Assembly (NCBI GenBank): GCA_022496805.1
Contig: CM040106.1
Location: forward strand, 5,580,001 to 5,644,000
Direction of reading: 5' to 3'
Length of the DNA stretch: 64,000 nt
Source: Pohlia nutans
Lineage: Eukaryota > Streptophyta > Bryopsida > Bryales > Mniaceae
This document shows positions 22,846-35,457 of this stretch, in pieces. How positions within the stretch are numbered: the first letter of the stretch is position 1; the number at the start of each line of letters is the position of its first letter. Made by a program: the position numbers and the translations under genes. Under the pieces are notes generated by a model. It did not search any database. It had not been told where the DNA came from and saw only the letters and a program-made list of their open reading frames with translations.

Positions 22846-23583
22846 AATCAACCCCTAAATCTTTGAGTTCAACTAAGATTTTCTAGCACTTCAATTTGTT
22901 GATGACATGTTCTTAGTTTGGCTTGACAAAGCTACTTGGTAGTCTTGGATACGTACTCTTATTTCTCTACAATCTGAGTTGATATAATGCTTGTTGAATT
23001 TTGTTATAAACTTATCAGACATTGTTATCAATTCATTCCGTCCTTCTCTTACTCCAGTCATCTCTTTTGCAGTTCACCATTGAAGATGGAGTCATATTTC
23101 AAGGCATTCTTCGTGATCAAAAGGCCACCATCAACTGCCATCTAGATAGTGGTGATCTAATTCCCACTATCTTTGACTACATTGAGCAAGTGTGAATTTC
23201 CCTTTAAGACATCGCGTTTAATAAATAATTTGCTATTGATAACGGCATCAACAAGAACTATCACACTGAGAAGAAAGACTTGTTTAAGCTTGCATCACAC
23301 ATAGTTTGATATTAATATTTCAAGTACGTTTAATTCCATGCAAAGGCCATTTCTAAATGCCCTCCAATTTTTTTTAAATATCTTGAGCGGGACAACAAGG
23401 ACTTCATGCTCACTAAAGAGGTCATGAGAGCTTAGAAAAATTTGCACTAGGACCGGTGTGGGTGGTATCTAGATTGTTTACTTAACAACTTTTAACATTA
23501 CTCTACCGGACTCTTTGGAACCTAGTTTGATTGGACTAGGTATATAGAAGGAGAAAGCAACGCCTGAAAAGGAAGTTGCTTTT

Positions 23584-24007
23584 ATGCAAAATCTAACCAC
23601 GACATCTAAACAGGGTTCCAAGCGCAAGCCGATGTTCTTCAGACCACTGAACTATCGGTTGCTTTCCAGTCACTTCTTAGGTGGCTTTGGTTTCTGCACC
23701 CAAATCTACATCTATTTGGCCTACAGTTTTTGTTACCCCTGCTTTGTCAACTTTGGAGCCGATGGCAAAGCGTGTGAAGTCGTCCGCTCCAGCCACTTCC
23801 ATTTTTGTTGTTTTCATATTTCCCACCAAGGAATGTCTCATAATGAGTAAGCGTAGTGTAAGCTCTTTAAATCATTCTTCTTTTGATCTTCTTGTCAACA
23901 ACTCCTTTGTTCAAATAACACATGAGAAGAAGAAGATTGATAAATTTTATCCCCAATATAATGAGATTGTTGAGTTTCTTTCCAAGGTGGCAATCTCTCA
24001 CATTTAG
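23584..24007 (+). pseudogene. short coding-like fragments, unknown
   Basis: Overlapping ORFs (88 and 108 codons) with a plausible coding-like end, HEKKKIDKFYPQYNEIVEFL. There is no recognised domain. They may continue the relic at 21427-22845, since both lie on the same strand and the gap has no other assigned feature. Low support. Confidence 0.25.
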
Positions 24008-25719
24008 CCCCCTTTCTTTAGTCTTTTTGAGGTACTTTTTTATCCCCTATTCTTTCTCCCTAATACCTCATCATCTTCATTCCCGCGCAGGGTGGTGCAT
24101 CTAAAAATACTTCTTTGATGGTAAGCTTCTACAATAACTAGAAATTGATTTTTTTATTGTAGAGTACCCCAACAAGCTAAGAGTCCTTGGTGTTTCCGAC
24201 CCTCCTTCTCAAATTCCACATTAGAATGAGTACATTGACAAACTATAGGATTTGCATATGCTTGCCTTCATGACAATGGTGCGTTTCTACTTATCTCTCC
24301 GGACAGTCCTACTGTGTAGAAGGAAGTGACGTCATAATTTTAAAATTGAAAGATAAAGATTTTTTATTAGTAGACTAACATCAACTACCTTCATCCTGAA
24401 AATCCTCTCTATTCCACCAAAAATGTAAGTTTCTCAAAATTTCCTAGTTTACTCTATTTCCTTCTACTTTTGCATTTGTATTTGTATTTGAGCAATTGCA
24501 TATTAACTTTGCATATCCCTTGCACACATTGAAGTTCAAGGCCATTTTTATGGTCTGTGATGTTCTATCTACCACGGCTAGGCAACCAGGTGGTAGTACA
24601 CTGCACCCCCCTAAAAAGTACGTCAAAAGAGTACTTTGGTGGGAGTACTCATTTTCAAGTACAATTTTTTGTTACAAGAATTATTGTTTTAACTTTCTCT
24701 TTAGTGCAAGAGTGTAAGTAACTCCATAAAGAAGGTCTTTTACAAGGTTGAAACTCAATGACATGCTTCAATCATCCTCTACAAAGTACTTAGTGACAAA
24801 TGAATGTTCGTCAAATTTGCCAAATAACTGGAAAGTACTCTGTGGAAGCCAAAGGAACCATCTACAAAGCACAATAATTTGCACAATGGTAGAGTATTAT
24901 ATACGCGAGGGATTCTTCGTGATAGTGAGACCATAATAGTGATATCCGTTAGGATTTAGAAGTCAGATGGCCATTCTTTTCTACAGAAGAAAGAAGACCA
25001 AAAAATCATTATTTTTGTTGATCTTATTGTATAGGAAGCACAACATATGTCTATTGCAGAATGGCTACTAGTTGAATTTCCAAAAGTTTGTGTTTTTTTC
25101 TGACTTATTATCGGCCGCCATTGGTGAAAAAAAGTGCTTGTAATATAGTAAGTACTTTGTCGATGTTATCCCCGCCTTCTATCTTCAAATCCAAGTTAAT
25201 TTGATCCTCAAGTACATGGTAGATTTTTGGAATCAGATCCTAGAATCATGAATCCATAGTTTCCTTGACTTTTGATGAACAATTGCAATCAATCCACCAA
25301 AAGTACTTCTAGTAATTAGAGGAGTAAAATGTACACAAAATACATTGGATCTTTTGCCGAAATCGTACCTAGTGTAGACCCAGCCGCCTCCGCTCAAGAT
25401 TGCAAAAGACCCAGCGATTCATTAGATAGGTTAGGCTTGTGATGATGTCTTTTATCAACTTTTTCAGGTTAGACTCCAAATGTTGTGGAAGGATAATAGT
25501 AGATGAAGATGTCGTGCTAAAGAGAAGTTCCAAGTTTTCATGAGTTTTTTTAGCATGGATAGAGTCCAAAAGATGATATTGTTGCGGACCTTATTTCCGC
25601 CATAGAAATTTTTCATTAATAATTCTCACTTGTAGAACTTTTTCAATTTTGAAAATTCATATTGATAGACTTCTTTGCACTATTTTCTAGTTACTTTTAT
25701 CCATGAAACTGTTAACCTG
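24008..25719. other. AT-rich flank of gypsy element C
   Basis: No supported gene. A fragment near 24150-24260 reads YPNKLRVLGVSDPPSQIPH and may be former coding sequence. The last five bases, GAAAC (25715-25719), form the left target site of element C. Confidence 0.4.
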
Positions 25720-26434
25720 GTATTTTCCTAGGCAGTAGTAGGGTGAAACTGTTAGAAACTGTGGCAATAAAATTGTTGATTACTGTGGCAGGAAAAACTG
25801 TTAGTTACTGCTTTGGACAGCAGTAAAACTGTCCTGGATGAAATCCTAGATGGATGAAATCCACTGGATGGATGAAGGCGGCGGATTAGGGTTAGGAGGG
25901 GGTATTAAGTGGGGGGGGCCGGCTCACACTCTCTCTCTCTCTGTCTCTTTGTTTGGAGCCTCTCTCTCTTAGTGTGTGTGTGTGGAATGGTGTGGAGGTT
26001 GGACAATAGAGTAGAGCTGCTGCTGGAACAGACTCAGATACCTGGATACTTGGAGAGTCGAGGCAGTACGGGGAGCAGTTAGGAGTATGATTATACCCAT
26101 TTCCAAAGATCAATATTAATAGATTCAATGGATTTAAGTTATGAACATGCTTGAGATTCAAGTTTTAGGGTTGAGGATCAGAGGTAGTTCATTTGGGTGG
26201 TGGATGTTGCAGATCTGGGTTGTGAGCTGGTGGGTCTTGTAGATCAGCCCTAGAGGATGACAAGTATGCATTAGATCTAAAGAAGTTGCTTCAGAATTGG
26301 ACAAGATCTAAGTTATAGGATTTCATTCATAGGAGCAGATACAAAGAGCAGTTCAAGGAGTAGTACTCATTTTTTTGTAGAGTTTTAGAACACTGGATTA
26401 TTAACTAAAGGTGTAGGAAAAACCACCTTTCACA
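25720..26434 (+). repeat. 5' LTR of gypsy C
   Basis: 715 bp. It contains (CT)n near 25930, (GT)n near 25972, and TTTTAGGGTTGAGGATC near 26163. It ends CACCTTTCACA. Confidence 0.92.
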
Positions 26435-26436
26435 TT

Positions 26437-26455
26437 TGCGACTATACTAAAGTTT
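26437..26455 (+). other. degenerate PBS of gypsy C, tRNA-Arg-like
   Basis: TGCGACTATACTAAAGTTTGGA right after the LTR resembles the GGCGACTC-CTGGGG primer site of Ogre-type elements (complement of tRNA-Arg) with several substitutions. It does not resemble the initiator-Met site. The match is approximate and made by eye. Confidence 0.35.
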
Positions 26456-27522
26456 GGATCATGTGGCTCTTGCTACACACGCCAACACAGTACTAGAGCA
26501 GTAGTGTTGAGGTGGTGATAGGCACAGTGGCTATCGAGGGAGCGGACAAAGACGATTTAGAGAGCTCATTGGAACCTGTGATGGTGACAGCGTTCAGGCA
26601 GCAGATGGGTGAATGTAGCTCACCAAAGGAGGCTGAAGAAGCAAGTTCCAGAACAGGAGGGAGCAAGTGGCTGTAACCAGAACAAGAGACAAATTCCTAG
26701 GAGCTGAGGACAGCTTCAGAGAAAAAGGGGGATAGTCTCTCATATCTAAGTACCCTCTTGTTCTCTACTGATCTGATCTAGCATTTTAGAAAATAGTAGG
26801 CAAAGTTAGAAGGGATTAATTAATAAATAAATAAATAAAGAAAACATCAGGATTGGAAAGATTAAGATTAGAAACACCAGAAATTTATTCTCCTGGACTG
26901 ACAATATGAAAACTAGAGGAGCATAGGAAATGCACCTAGGACTAGACTTGTAAGACCGAAGTGCACCATAATCTGGTAAAAATCCTAGCTTAAGAAAAAC
27001 ATTGAAACCTAAAGGGTAGTAAAAAGAAATCTAAGTAGGAGCAGTAGCTACTGATGGACCCAAAAAGGACCAGACTGGGGTCGCAAAGGGATGTACTGGG
27101 AAGGAAGCAGGATTACAAAGGACTAGCACGCAGGGGACCAAAAGAAGGCTGGGGCAAAAGATCTCCACAACACCTACCCAAGAGAGCACCTGGAGGGGGC
27201 AGACTCGGCTTACTGGAAAAGCAAGGCAGACCCGAAATTCAGTACCATGAGGGAGAAGCAGTACCTGCACTATAATCGATGGAGGCTACCAAGGGTGGGA
27301 CAAGGAAGACATAGCTAGGAGACAAGCACCTGAAAGACAGGCCAGATACGAGCTCAAGGAGTAGAGGGTAGCAGTCGAAACAAGGAAAAACATGGAAGGG
27401 TAGATCAGCTCGGAGGAGAGCATTGCGAGAGGAAAAACCGGGGACCTTATCGATATGGACCTGGTGGGAGAAAACTCCAGCCAAGAAACGATGATGGGAG
27501 TAAGCAGGAAGATAGAACAGTC

Positions 27523-30369
27523 ATGGGTGAACTTGGACCTAGTTTCAAGAACTGGCAAGAGGAAGAAGAGATCAAGAAACATGAAGGCATTCTGCCATTG
27601 CCAAAGACTAGTAGGAGAGAATTTCCAAGACCTGGAGGTGGAGATATTCAGCAGGGTTGGTACCCCCACCTAAGGACGGTGGCAAAATATGACCACTATC
27701 AAGAGGGAGTAAAGAGATGCAACAGTCGACCAAATACCTCTAGACCACGAGAGTAGACTCCAGGCGATTTGGTGGAAACAATGGAGACGTTGAAGAAGAA
27801 ATTGGACCAGATAAGGACAGAAGATAGGGCCGCAGGAGAAGCAGCCCCACTTTCAGAAATGCACAAGACCAGTAGGCGAGTGCCACTGTCTTCCAAGAAG
27901 CAGATGGTACAGTTTACCCAGGACTAATTTCAAGGAGGAGAATTGGATGAGGAAGAGGAAGACAGAAGGCAACTGGAAGAATTCAAGGCTTGCCAACAAG
28001 CAAAAAGAGAGGCTGAAAGGGACAAAAGGAACCAGCAAGCCATGGAGGACTTTTATAAGAGGCAAATGGAGGGGTTGGGACAAGCAGCCAGATTCAAAGA
28101 AAGCATCGAGGCTTGGGAAGAAAAGAACAGAGAAGAATTCAAGTTGAAGGAAGTGATGAGGATATGGCAGGAGACAAAGAGGATTGAAGAGCAGGACCAG
28201 GAAAGACAGAGGCAAGAAGCCCTAAGAACGTGGCAAGATGCTCAACGGAGGGAAGAAATTAAGCAGGCAGCGGAAAGGCAAGAGGCCATACAACAGGACC
28301 TACTACGCCAGGAGGCTATGCACTTGTGGCAGGAGGCCCAAAGACTGGAGGACCAGAAGAAAAAGGAGAGACAAGAAGCACATCGCCACGCTACGTTATA
28401 CAAGTGGCAGGAGGCGTTAAGGGAGGAAAGTCAAAAAATTCAAGCTCAACAGAAGGTGAGCCCATAGACAGGATACGACCAGCCACAGGTCCAGGAGGAG
28501 AGACCAATTCATCCAAGAGAAGTGGAAGCAATGGGGATCCCAATTCCCTCAGCTGCTGCACTAGGAAGACCAGCAGATAGCCATTTTCTCAATCACAAGT
28601 TACAAACAAGTCCATTGGGAGGAGGAGGAATCTTATAGACCTACGTTGACCACCTAACTGGTGATGAGTATAAACCAAAGGCACCGAAGTTGGTATACTG
28701 GCTAGGTGGAGGAGCTGACGTTGAAGCAGGAGCACCAGGAATAGGAACAGGGTTCCGAAGGCCAGCAAAAGCCAGCGGAAGAACTGATTTTGGTTCTAGG
28801 CCACCAGTGGGTATAGGAGTACCCATTACAGCGGGGGGCAACAGCTACCCTGTAAGGCAAGTACTACCAGTACATCCACCATTAGTTTGACCAGGGATAC
28901 CACTAGTGACGGTACCGGTCAGCGTAGCACAGACGAAACCACTTCCCTATTCCAAGTACAAGGAAAGGACAAATCCAGATGCTCATATTCGGCTATTTGA
29001 ACAAACTTTGTGGCACAACGGGGAGACAAATGAACATGTGATCATCAATTTAATGGGTACCACCCTACTTGATAAAGCAAGTGCTTGGTATGAGAATTTC
29101 TTAGAGAGCCATCTCTACTGCTCATAGGAGGATGTAAATGCTCTTTTTAGAAGAAGGTATTGGGACCAGACTACAGATGAGGCGGTGTACCGGGAGCTCA
29201 AGTCATTCAAGCAGGGAGACTGGGAGAAGGTGCACAATTATTATGACAAGTTCATGACGTTGATCAAATGCCTTCAGTCAGATCCTAGAGAGGGATTTAG
29301 AATCACTAACTTTCGGGTTGGTTTACTAGAGTACATTAAGATCACAACCAGTGTAGCACCAGTGCGGAGTTTGATGAAGTTGAAAGATGGTGCTTTGAGG
29401 TGTGAAGAAAACTACACAGATTCCAGTGGCAAGCCAACCAAGGTCGAAGTTAAAAAGGTAGAAACCACCAGTAAGACGGAGAGTGTGACCAAGAAGGAAC
29501 CAGGGTAGGAAGCACCTAGGAGGTTCTGTGGAATATGTAAAAAGCTTGGTCATGAAGATGGTAACTGCTGGTACAACCCGGCAAACCTAAATGGTCCAAG
29601 TGCTAAAAAGGATGGGAATGCACCAGTAGGAGTGAACGATGTGTGTGTTCAACAACCAACAACACTACGCCAAGGTAACTATACTCATGGATATCAGAGG
29701 CTACCAAATCCAAGAGGAGGTAGCGGCCAGGAGGGAGGTTTTGGCGCTAGACCAAAGGAGTGTTTCTTGTGCTATGAGACCGGACATAGGAGCTGGAACT
29801 GTCCTCTAAAGGCACAGTGGGACCATTTTTTTGCAGCCAGGGAACTGACGACTAAAAAGCAGGACCACCATGTGAGTGACGTGGAGATTGAGTTGTTGAA
29901 CGAGTCAGAGGACCCAGTGGAAGTCGCAAGTATGAGCAGGGCCCCAAGACAGAAGGCACGACTACCTCCAATTCAAGATGAGTCTAAGGTACCAGAACCA
30001 CGGAAGGCTTAGACTAAGTAAGATTGGAAGGAGGAGGAACGGCTCAGAAATTCTATGCTGGATACCCTAAAGGAAATTCAGCTCAAAGACGAGTAGGAGA
30101 GGAGAGCAGCAGAAGAAGCCCGGGATATTCTAAAACACTAGGCTAAAGGGGCGGCTGAAGGAGATTTTCTCGAGAATGAGTGGGCAGGATTTTCGGATTC
30201 TGACGCTTTAGATTACACCCTGAAGACTAATCTACTTGGACCAGGAATACCTTCGGAGATCAGTTCCAGGGGGTACCAAGAGCAGTACTATATGAACAAG
30301 ATGGGCACACGGATATTGGCCAGCCTAATCACTGTGTCTTTGGGTCAACTACTACAGATAGCCCCAAAC
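27523..30369 (+). pseudogene. gag: gypsy C gag, one frame with stop codons only
   Basis: A single reading frame runs from about 27523 to the nested insertion with eleven in-frame stops and no frameshift. Order: a long charged coiled coil (27943-28467) with four copies of a WQEAQRxEE-like repeat; a Gly/Pro-rich hinge; a gag capsid-like region (TNPDAHIRLFEQTLWHNGET, LDKASAWYENFL, LFRRRYWD, SFKQGDWEKVHNYYDKFMTL); and two zinc knuckles, CGICKKLGHEDGNC near 29525 and CFLCYETGHRSWNC near 29762. A charged segment then leads towards protease. Gag packages the RNA in the cytoplasmic particle. Eight of the eleven stops are TAG. An N-terminal coiled coil this long is unusual for gag. Confidence 0.85.
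30151..30363 (+). repeat. left copy of a 213-bp duplication bordering nested copy B
   Basis: Starts GCGGCTGAAGGAGATT and ends TACTACAGATAGCC. It matches 35458-35670 with 16 differences (about 7.5%). It belongs to the gag-pol junction of element C (DSDALDYTLKT, SLGQLLQIA). The right copy continues into protease; this one breaks off into copy B at about 30364-30371, where AAACAT is shared. Confidence 0.9.
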
Positions 30370-30850
30370 ATTTCTCCTCCTTCTGGTCATTCCTCTTGAG
30401 CGACTTCCGGAGTGACTGGGCCGAATTCTCATAGTTTTGAGCAGCTTCCATAGCTTCCCGGAGGCTAGCCGGTCTCCTCTGTCGGATGTGGAATCCCATC
30501 CATCTCCGCATCTCCCCACATTCTTCTTCTTCTTCTGAATTTGGGTGGGCGTCCCCTTCCGGTTGAAATTCCCTGCCGTACTGCTCCACAACCGAAAAAA
30601 CAACTTCCTCCGGTTAAGTGGCGTAGTAAGTCTCTTCTCCCGGAGGGTTGAACTCTCTTGCCAATGCTAATGGCCCACCACAAGCGCTTGCCTTCTTCCG
30701 TACGGATCTTGTAACTCTCCTCGCGTCAGTTTCACTGGATTGTTCTTGAGTCATGAAGCGAATCCGGTAACCATCGGATGCTTCTCCTCTTTCCTCCGGA
30801 CTCGCACTTGCGACTTCCACAAGTAGGGGTCCTCTAGTTAATCCGGTCAC
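30329..30850 (-). pseudogene. gag: gag N-terminal fragment of copy B
   Basis: Reads MTGLTRGPLLVEVASASPEE, ARRVTRSVRKKASACGGPLA, a TAA near 30616, then EQYGREFQPEGD and RRPASLREAMEAAQNYENSA. Placed just after the PBS and rich in charged residues, it fits the start of gag. It is truncated by the junction with element C; the last codons up to 30329 already lie in element C sequence. No capsid or zinc-knuckle motif is present. Confidence 0.55.
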
Positions 30851-30944
30851 GATTCGGCTCCGAATATTCTGTACTCCGAATTCCGGGAGTCTCCTTCACT
30901 TTCTAGCTTTAGAATCCCCGGCAGCGGCGCCAAAAATTTGTCTG
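30364..30944 (-). mobile_element. 5' internal region of nested long-LTR element (copy B)
   Basis: On the minus strand this follows the 4.5-kb LTR: a 12-bp spacer, a PBS, then a gag-like reading frame with stops. It ends abruptly at about 30364 against gypsy C sequence, so the rest of the element and its other LTR are missing. Confidence 0.75.
30914..30932 (-). other. primer binding site, tRNA-Asp type
   Basis: On the minus strand TGGCGCCGCTGCCGGGGAT, matching the complement of the plant tRNA-Asp 3' end (TGGCGCCGTTGCCGGGG) with one difference. It lies 12 bp past the LTR end CTACGACA, so it fixes the LTR boundary and the minus orientation of copy B. Confidence 0.85.
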
Positions 30945-32138
30945 TGTCGTAGCACGTGGTACCGGATACTCCCCTAGAGCGCACTTCTTTGTATTAAAAA
31001 TGCTCATAAAGGTGATTTTCGGGTTATCGTTCCGCGGAGATTCTGTGAAGTGGGAAGTTTCTGGAAACTGACCCGGATTGCTGACTGCTCTCTTCCGGTC
31101 ACCAATGAACTCCCTTTTTCCCTACTAAAACCGGATCTTTCCTACTGACTGATCCGGTTAGGACTAGATCCGGTCTCTGTCCGGGTTGGAAGCTTAACCA
31201 ACCGTACTCCACCCGGTCTAACCTAAATACTAAATCCGGTTTCCCCTTAACCTCTGTTTTCCCTCAGAGGGTTCTCCATTTGCATTTTTAAGGATGCTGG
31301 ATTTAAAGTCACACCCTCCCCTATTGATTTCCGTGACAGGGGATTCACCACTTCTCGGTTCTCCAAACTCAACTCCCTAGTCCGGGTACTTTCCGGATTG
31401 CTCTTCAACTATGGACTTATCCCGAATTCACAGCTGGTCACACAAGCGCAACCCGGTTTCCCCCCCTTCTCTCAAAAATACTATAACGACTTGCTAACCG
31501 GAATGGACAGTATCCGAGGTGTCCGCAAGAGATTGAATTCCTCACAACCCGTTTTACTCTAGCTCCCCCGTTTTCTACAATTGCAAGATCTACCCGGATG
31601 CTGGCAACTCTACCAAACTACCCGTCCAGGAGTTGTGAGAGAACCGGAGTACCCCCTCCTGCTCACTCAACCACTAACCCTGATTATCTCCTGCAACCGG
31701 ACACAAAAAACCCCACATTCAAACGATCCTGACTCGTCCAAATTTTCTACCCGGTCTCTTAACTGAATCTACACCAGAACCCGGCTAATCCATCCGGTTA
31801 CCAAGGGACTAGTTGCGCCACTGTTTAGGGCAATCACACAAGCAATACACATTGCACACACGCACACACAAAGTTTGTGAAAGGAATATGTACTTCTACT
31901 CATTTACACGAAACAATGATACACAAAAAGACCCAAAGAATGAAGAACATTCCTTGATAAAAAGCCAACCCCAAACGCCTGGATCCGGGAAACCCTCAAA
32001 TCCTACATTCCCGGGATCCGGAAATCCAGGGAGCTTTCTCCACGGTTTAGTTCCTATCCTAAGCCGCCACTAACATAAAAACCCTAAAAGTCCATATACA
32101 GAAAATTCTTCTAATCTACCTACTCAAAAAGTCCTACT

Positions 32139-35100
32139 CTAAGTGGCCGGATCCACTAAGTCCAGACCACTAATCCCGGACCCTACGGTGGTCCCGGGCA
32201 GCTGCTCGTCCTTCATTGGCTGCCCTTTCGGTTCTTCCGGGCTCCCCACCACGATCGGATCAGCCGGCCGATCTCCTCGCACTCCGTGCTCCGCTTGCTG
32301 CTCCACGGTTGGCTCGTCCACTTCTGCGCCTCTCGGTTGGCCATCCGGGTGACCTCCTGGCCCACCCTCTTGCCTTTCTTTGTTGTCCGGTTGGACACCC
32401 ATTGCCTCTATGCTTTCCTCCTGATCCCGGACCTCCTCTGGGCTCACTCCTTAGGATCTGACAATGTGGATCGGCTCCACATCCATCACGGGTTGGGAGC
32501 TGTGCTCCTGCATTGAGCTCCCCATCCTCATCAGCCGGTCAATCTCCCCCGCCTGAGGCGCCTCTGTAGACATGTGGAACACACCCTGCAACCCATCCCT
32601 GGAACCTACCCGCTCACCCCGGTTGGTGGTCTCTTCTTCATCCGGTTCCGAGGCGGAGGAACTCTCCCTCGTCCTATGCTCCGCCAACGACCAGAACTCC
32701 ACCAGGAAGGTCTCCACCTTGTCCGAGTATTCCCGGACCACATTCTTCATCCGGGCTGCTCCCTCCAATCTTGACTGGCCCACCTTCTGATCATACAACC
32801 GGGCCTTCACCTGCACCTCCCCTCCCGGTTGAAACAACTCTACCATCTTTGTGATGCACTGCCGGCTTGTCTCCTCCAAACACTGGATGGTCTCCTCCTG
32901 CCCTCGGATGTGCTGCTCATTCGTCTGGATATGAGCCTTTATCTTCTCGATCTAGTCTGCCTTCCGGTGCAGCTCCTCCTGTTGTCCTAGTATGAGGACG
33001 GCGGCCTCACTCACCTTCTCCCGGCTCCTGTGGAGTTTCCTCTCGAGCTTCTGGATTCGCTCTCAGTACTCCAATGCGTCCTCTGTCCGGAGGAGCACCC
33101 CTACCTCCCGTAGCGCAGCGAATAGCGGAGTGTACTTCTCCGTGACCAAGTCCAAGGCAACCCGAGTCGTCAGGAGGATGTTCTCCACCGTGAGCGGGGT
33201 CTCTTCTCATCCGGTGCCTCCCCGGATGGTCCTGCCTCCAGGACTGGCTCTTCTCTTGCTGTCGGTCCCTGCTCCCGGTCTCCCTCGTCTCCGGACTCCT
33301 CCTAGTCGTCCCCTCCGTCTCTTGCCTCCTTAGAACGCTTCCTCCGGTTGTTCAAGGGAGTAGTCTTCCTCTGGGCCTAACCCTTCTTCTTCCAAGGGGT
33401 GGTCTCCTGAACGTCCGGATCCTCATCCCCCTTGGGCGTGAGGATCAGCTTCCTCTTCCGGTCCGGTTGACCCTGGGGACGGACCTCCTTCCTCCGGTCT
33501 GTTCTGCACCACCGGCTGTTCCTGTAGACACACTGGGTCAGGATCTTCCTCCATCGGTCCGAAACCTGCTACGGGTTGCTCCTGGGGATGCGCTTGAGGA
33601 TGACCCGTCTCCTCGGCCTGTCCGGACTCCAATACCAGCTCCACATGAGGCCGACTTTGGGAAGACCCTCCTCCATCTCGTTTAGCACCCGCTACCGGAT
33701 CCACCCACTTTTTCCGGGTCAGCTTCGGTTGTGGTGATTCCTTCTCCTCTTGGTCTTCTTTCGGGTCCTCCCTTCGCTTGGTCCTCAACTCTTGTGGAGG
33801 TCCTGCCCCTCCCGATTGGCCTACCTCCGGGTCCTTCCTCTTCTCTTGCCGCTCCACTTGCCGCGGCCTGTCACCACCCGGTTGGCCTTCCTCCGGGCGG
33901 AGTTCTCTCCTCTTCGTCCTCAGTTCCAAAATTGCGCTCGCTCCACGCGGTCACACTGGGTCTTCCCTCTCCTTCCTGCGCTCCTCCCTGATACTGCTCT
34001 TGTCCAGTTGAGGTGCCGGTGGAACCATCTCCCTCTGCAGCGAGGGTCCGGGCCGGCTGGTCCCCGCTCCTCTTCCCGGAAGTGTTGTCTTCTTTTTGGC
34101 TGGGTTCCTCACTCCCGAAATAGGAGGAATCTCCAGCCTCTTCTTCTCTTCCTCCGTGATGCACCAGTTCTTCTCATGCAAGTGGTAGAGAAATGAGGCC
34201 AGCGGACATCCCTTCTTATTATCGAGGTTCTGGGCCCACTTCTCGGTGTTCCGGTGCACCACGTACGCCCAGTTGATTTGATTCTTCCGGAGGAGGGTGG
34301 AGAAGATGCCCCTTGCTAGTGTAACCGTGAGGGTGGTGGGCTTCTCCGGGTTGAGGATGGGCACCACGTACTGGAGCAGCCGTTGCTCCCAGGGATTCTT
34401 GCAATCCACCACCTCGAATCCATTGTGGTTCCAGAGGTAGATGAAGCGCGCCTTCACCCAATCCGTGTTGTTCTTGCTGCCCGGTTCCAGATCCTTGCTC
34501 GTGTCCAGGAAGTCGTACACGGCTCGCCAATGCTCCCGGGTCCAATTCCCGTACTTTGCCCGGATGGTTGCCCTAAAGGCAGACTCCATAGCCCTGCCCT
34601 CAATTTCCTCCAACATCTAGGCATCTTGCACATCCCACACCTTCCCAAACAACCCCAAACACCCGATCTTCTCGAGGTCCTTGAGCAGTTCCTCGAAGTC
34701 TTCCGAGTGCTGCGGGATGTCCGGAAGAATCTCCGGGATTTTGGATCCGCTCTCCCTGCGCGCCATGGCTGCGAACTTCGGGTGCGCTTCTCCACTCCTC
34801 CGTGAATGGCGTGTCTCTGTCTCCGGATGCGCCCTTCCCCTCTCCCGCAAGTCACGCGCTTCCTTCTTCGGATGCACTCCCTTCCGCTTCCGTGATGCGC
34901 GCCTGTCCTCCTGGAGCCCTCGCGCCTCTCTCCCCGGGTGCACACTCACTCCCTTCCGCAACCTCCGCCTAAAATTCCGGCGCTCACTGTCCGGGTGCTC
35001 GCCCTTCTCCAACTCCAACCTCGCACTACTGTCTCTCCTCGGGCGCTCAAATTCCCCAAATGCCGGTCGCTCAGTGCTTTCTCCTTTCGGACGCGCAATG

Positions 35101-35312
35101 GAAACCCTAACACTCTCCGGAAGTGCAAAAGCAGGTGCGCGCGGAGGGCTGGAAGAACCGGGGAGAAATGAATAGTGAGCCGCCCAATTTAAGGCGGCCC
35201 AATTCAAATCCCGGATTGTAGCCAGGTCCGTCAGGGGCCCGTCCCCCGACATCCAGTTTTCCATCGGGTTTCCCATCCGGTCCGCCGCCATTCCAAGTTC
35301 CGTAGCAAACAC
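32139..35312 (-). pseudogene. long ORF inside the copy B LTR
   Basis: Starts near MFATELGMAADRMGN at 35312, about 70 bp after the TATA-like box. Order as in copy A: N-terminal Arg/Glu-rich repeats of GxRRExxRAHPExE type; EDFEELLKDLEKIGCLGLFG; core FIYLWNHNGFEVVDC, LLQYVVPILNPEKPTTLTV, KKGCPLASFLYHLHEKN and LEIPPISG; charged hinge with KRREDPKEDQEEKE; then a C-terminal region with RLYDQKVGQSRLEGAARMKN, ending DLVDPAT near 32139. Stops occur at 34617-34619 (TAG) and elsewhere, with frameshifts in the C-terminal half. The protein is not a known retroelement enzyme. Conservation of the core against copy A, compared with the diverged hinge, suggests past selection on the protein. Confidence 0.6.
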
Positions 35313-35379
35313 TTAAGCGCGCACGAGAGCACCACTCTCTCCAAATAAACAAAAAGGCCATCATGAACGCTACTTCTCC

Positions 35380-35387
35380 CATTTATG
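35380..35387 (-). promoter_or_regulatory. TATA-like box of long LTR copy B
   Basis: Minus-strand CCATAAATGGGAG about 70 bp inside the LTR start, matching the position in copy A. Confidence 0.4.
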
Positions 35388-35457
35388 GCGGCTGGGGCTA
35401 CCCCTTACTGCCCTACAAACCCTAACTGCCCGTTCTTGAATAAAACGAGGTTTGATA

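Larger units (their letters stand above)
30945..35457 (-). repeat. 5' long LTR of nested copy B (4.5 kb)
   Basis: 4513 bp, homologous end to end to 2091-6411. Minus-strand start TATCAAACCTCG, end GTGCTACGACA. Followed by spacer, PBS and gag on the minus strand, so it is the 5' LTR of the inserted element. It is GC-rich with many CCGG sites, unlike element C around it. Confidence 0.82.

Noticed and set aside
33423..35175. Plus-strand Ser/Leu/Pro-rich ORFs in copy B
   Set aside because: Antisense shadows of the minus-strand LTR ORF, no domain and no conservation of frame.
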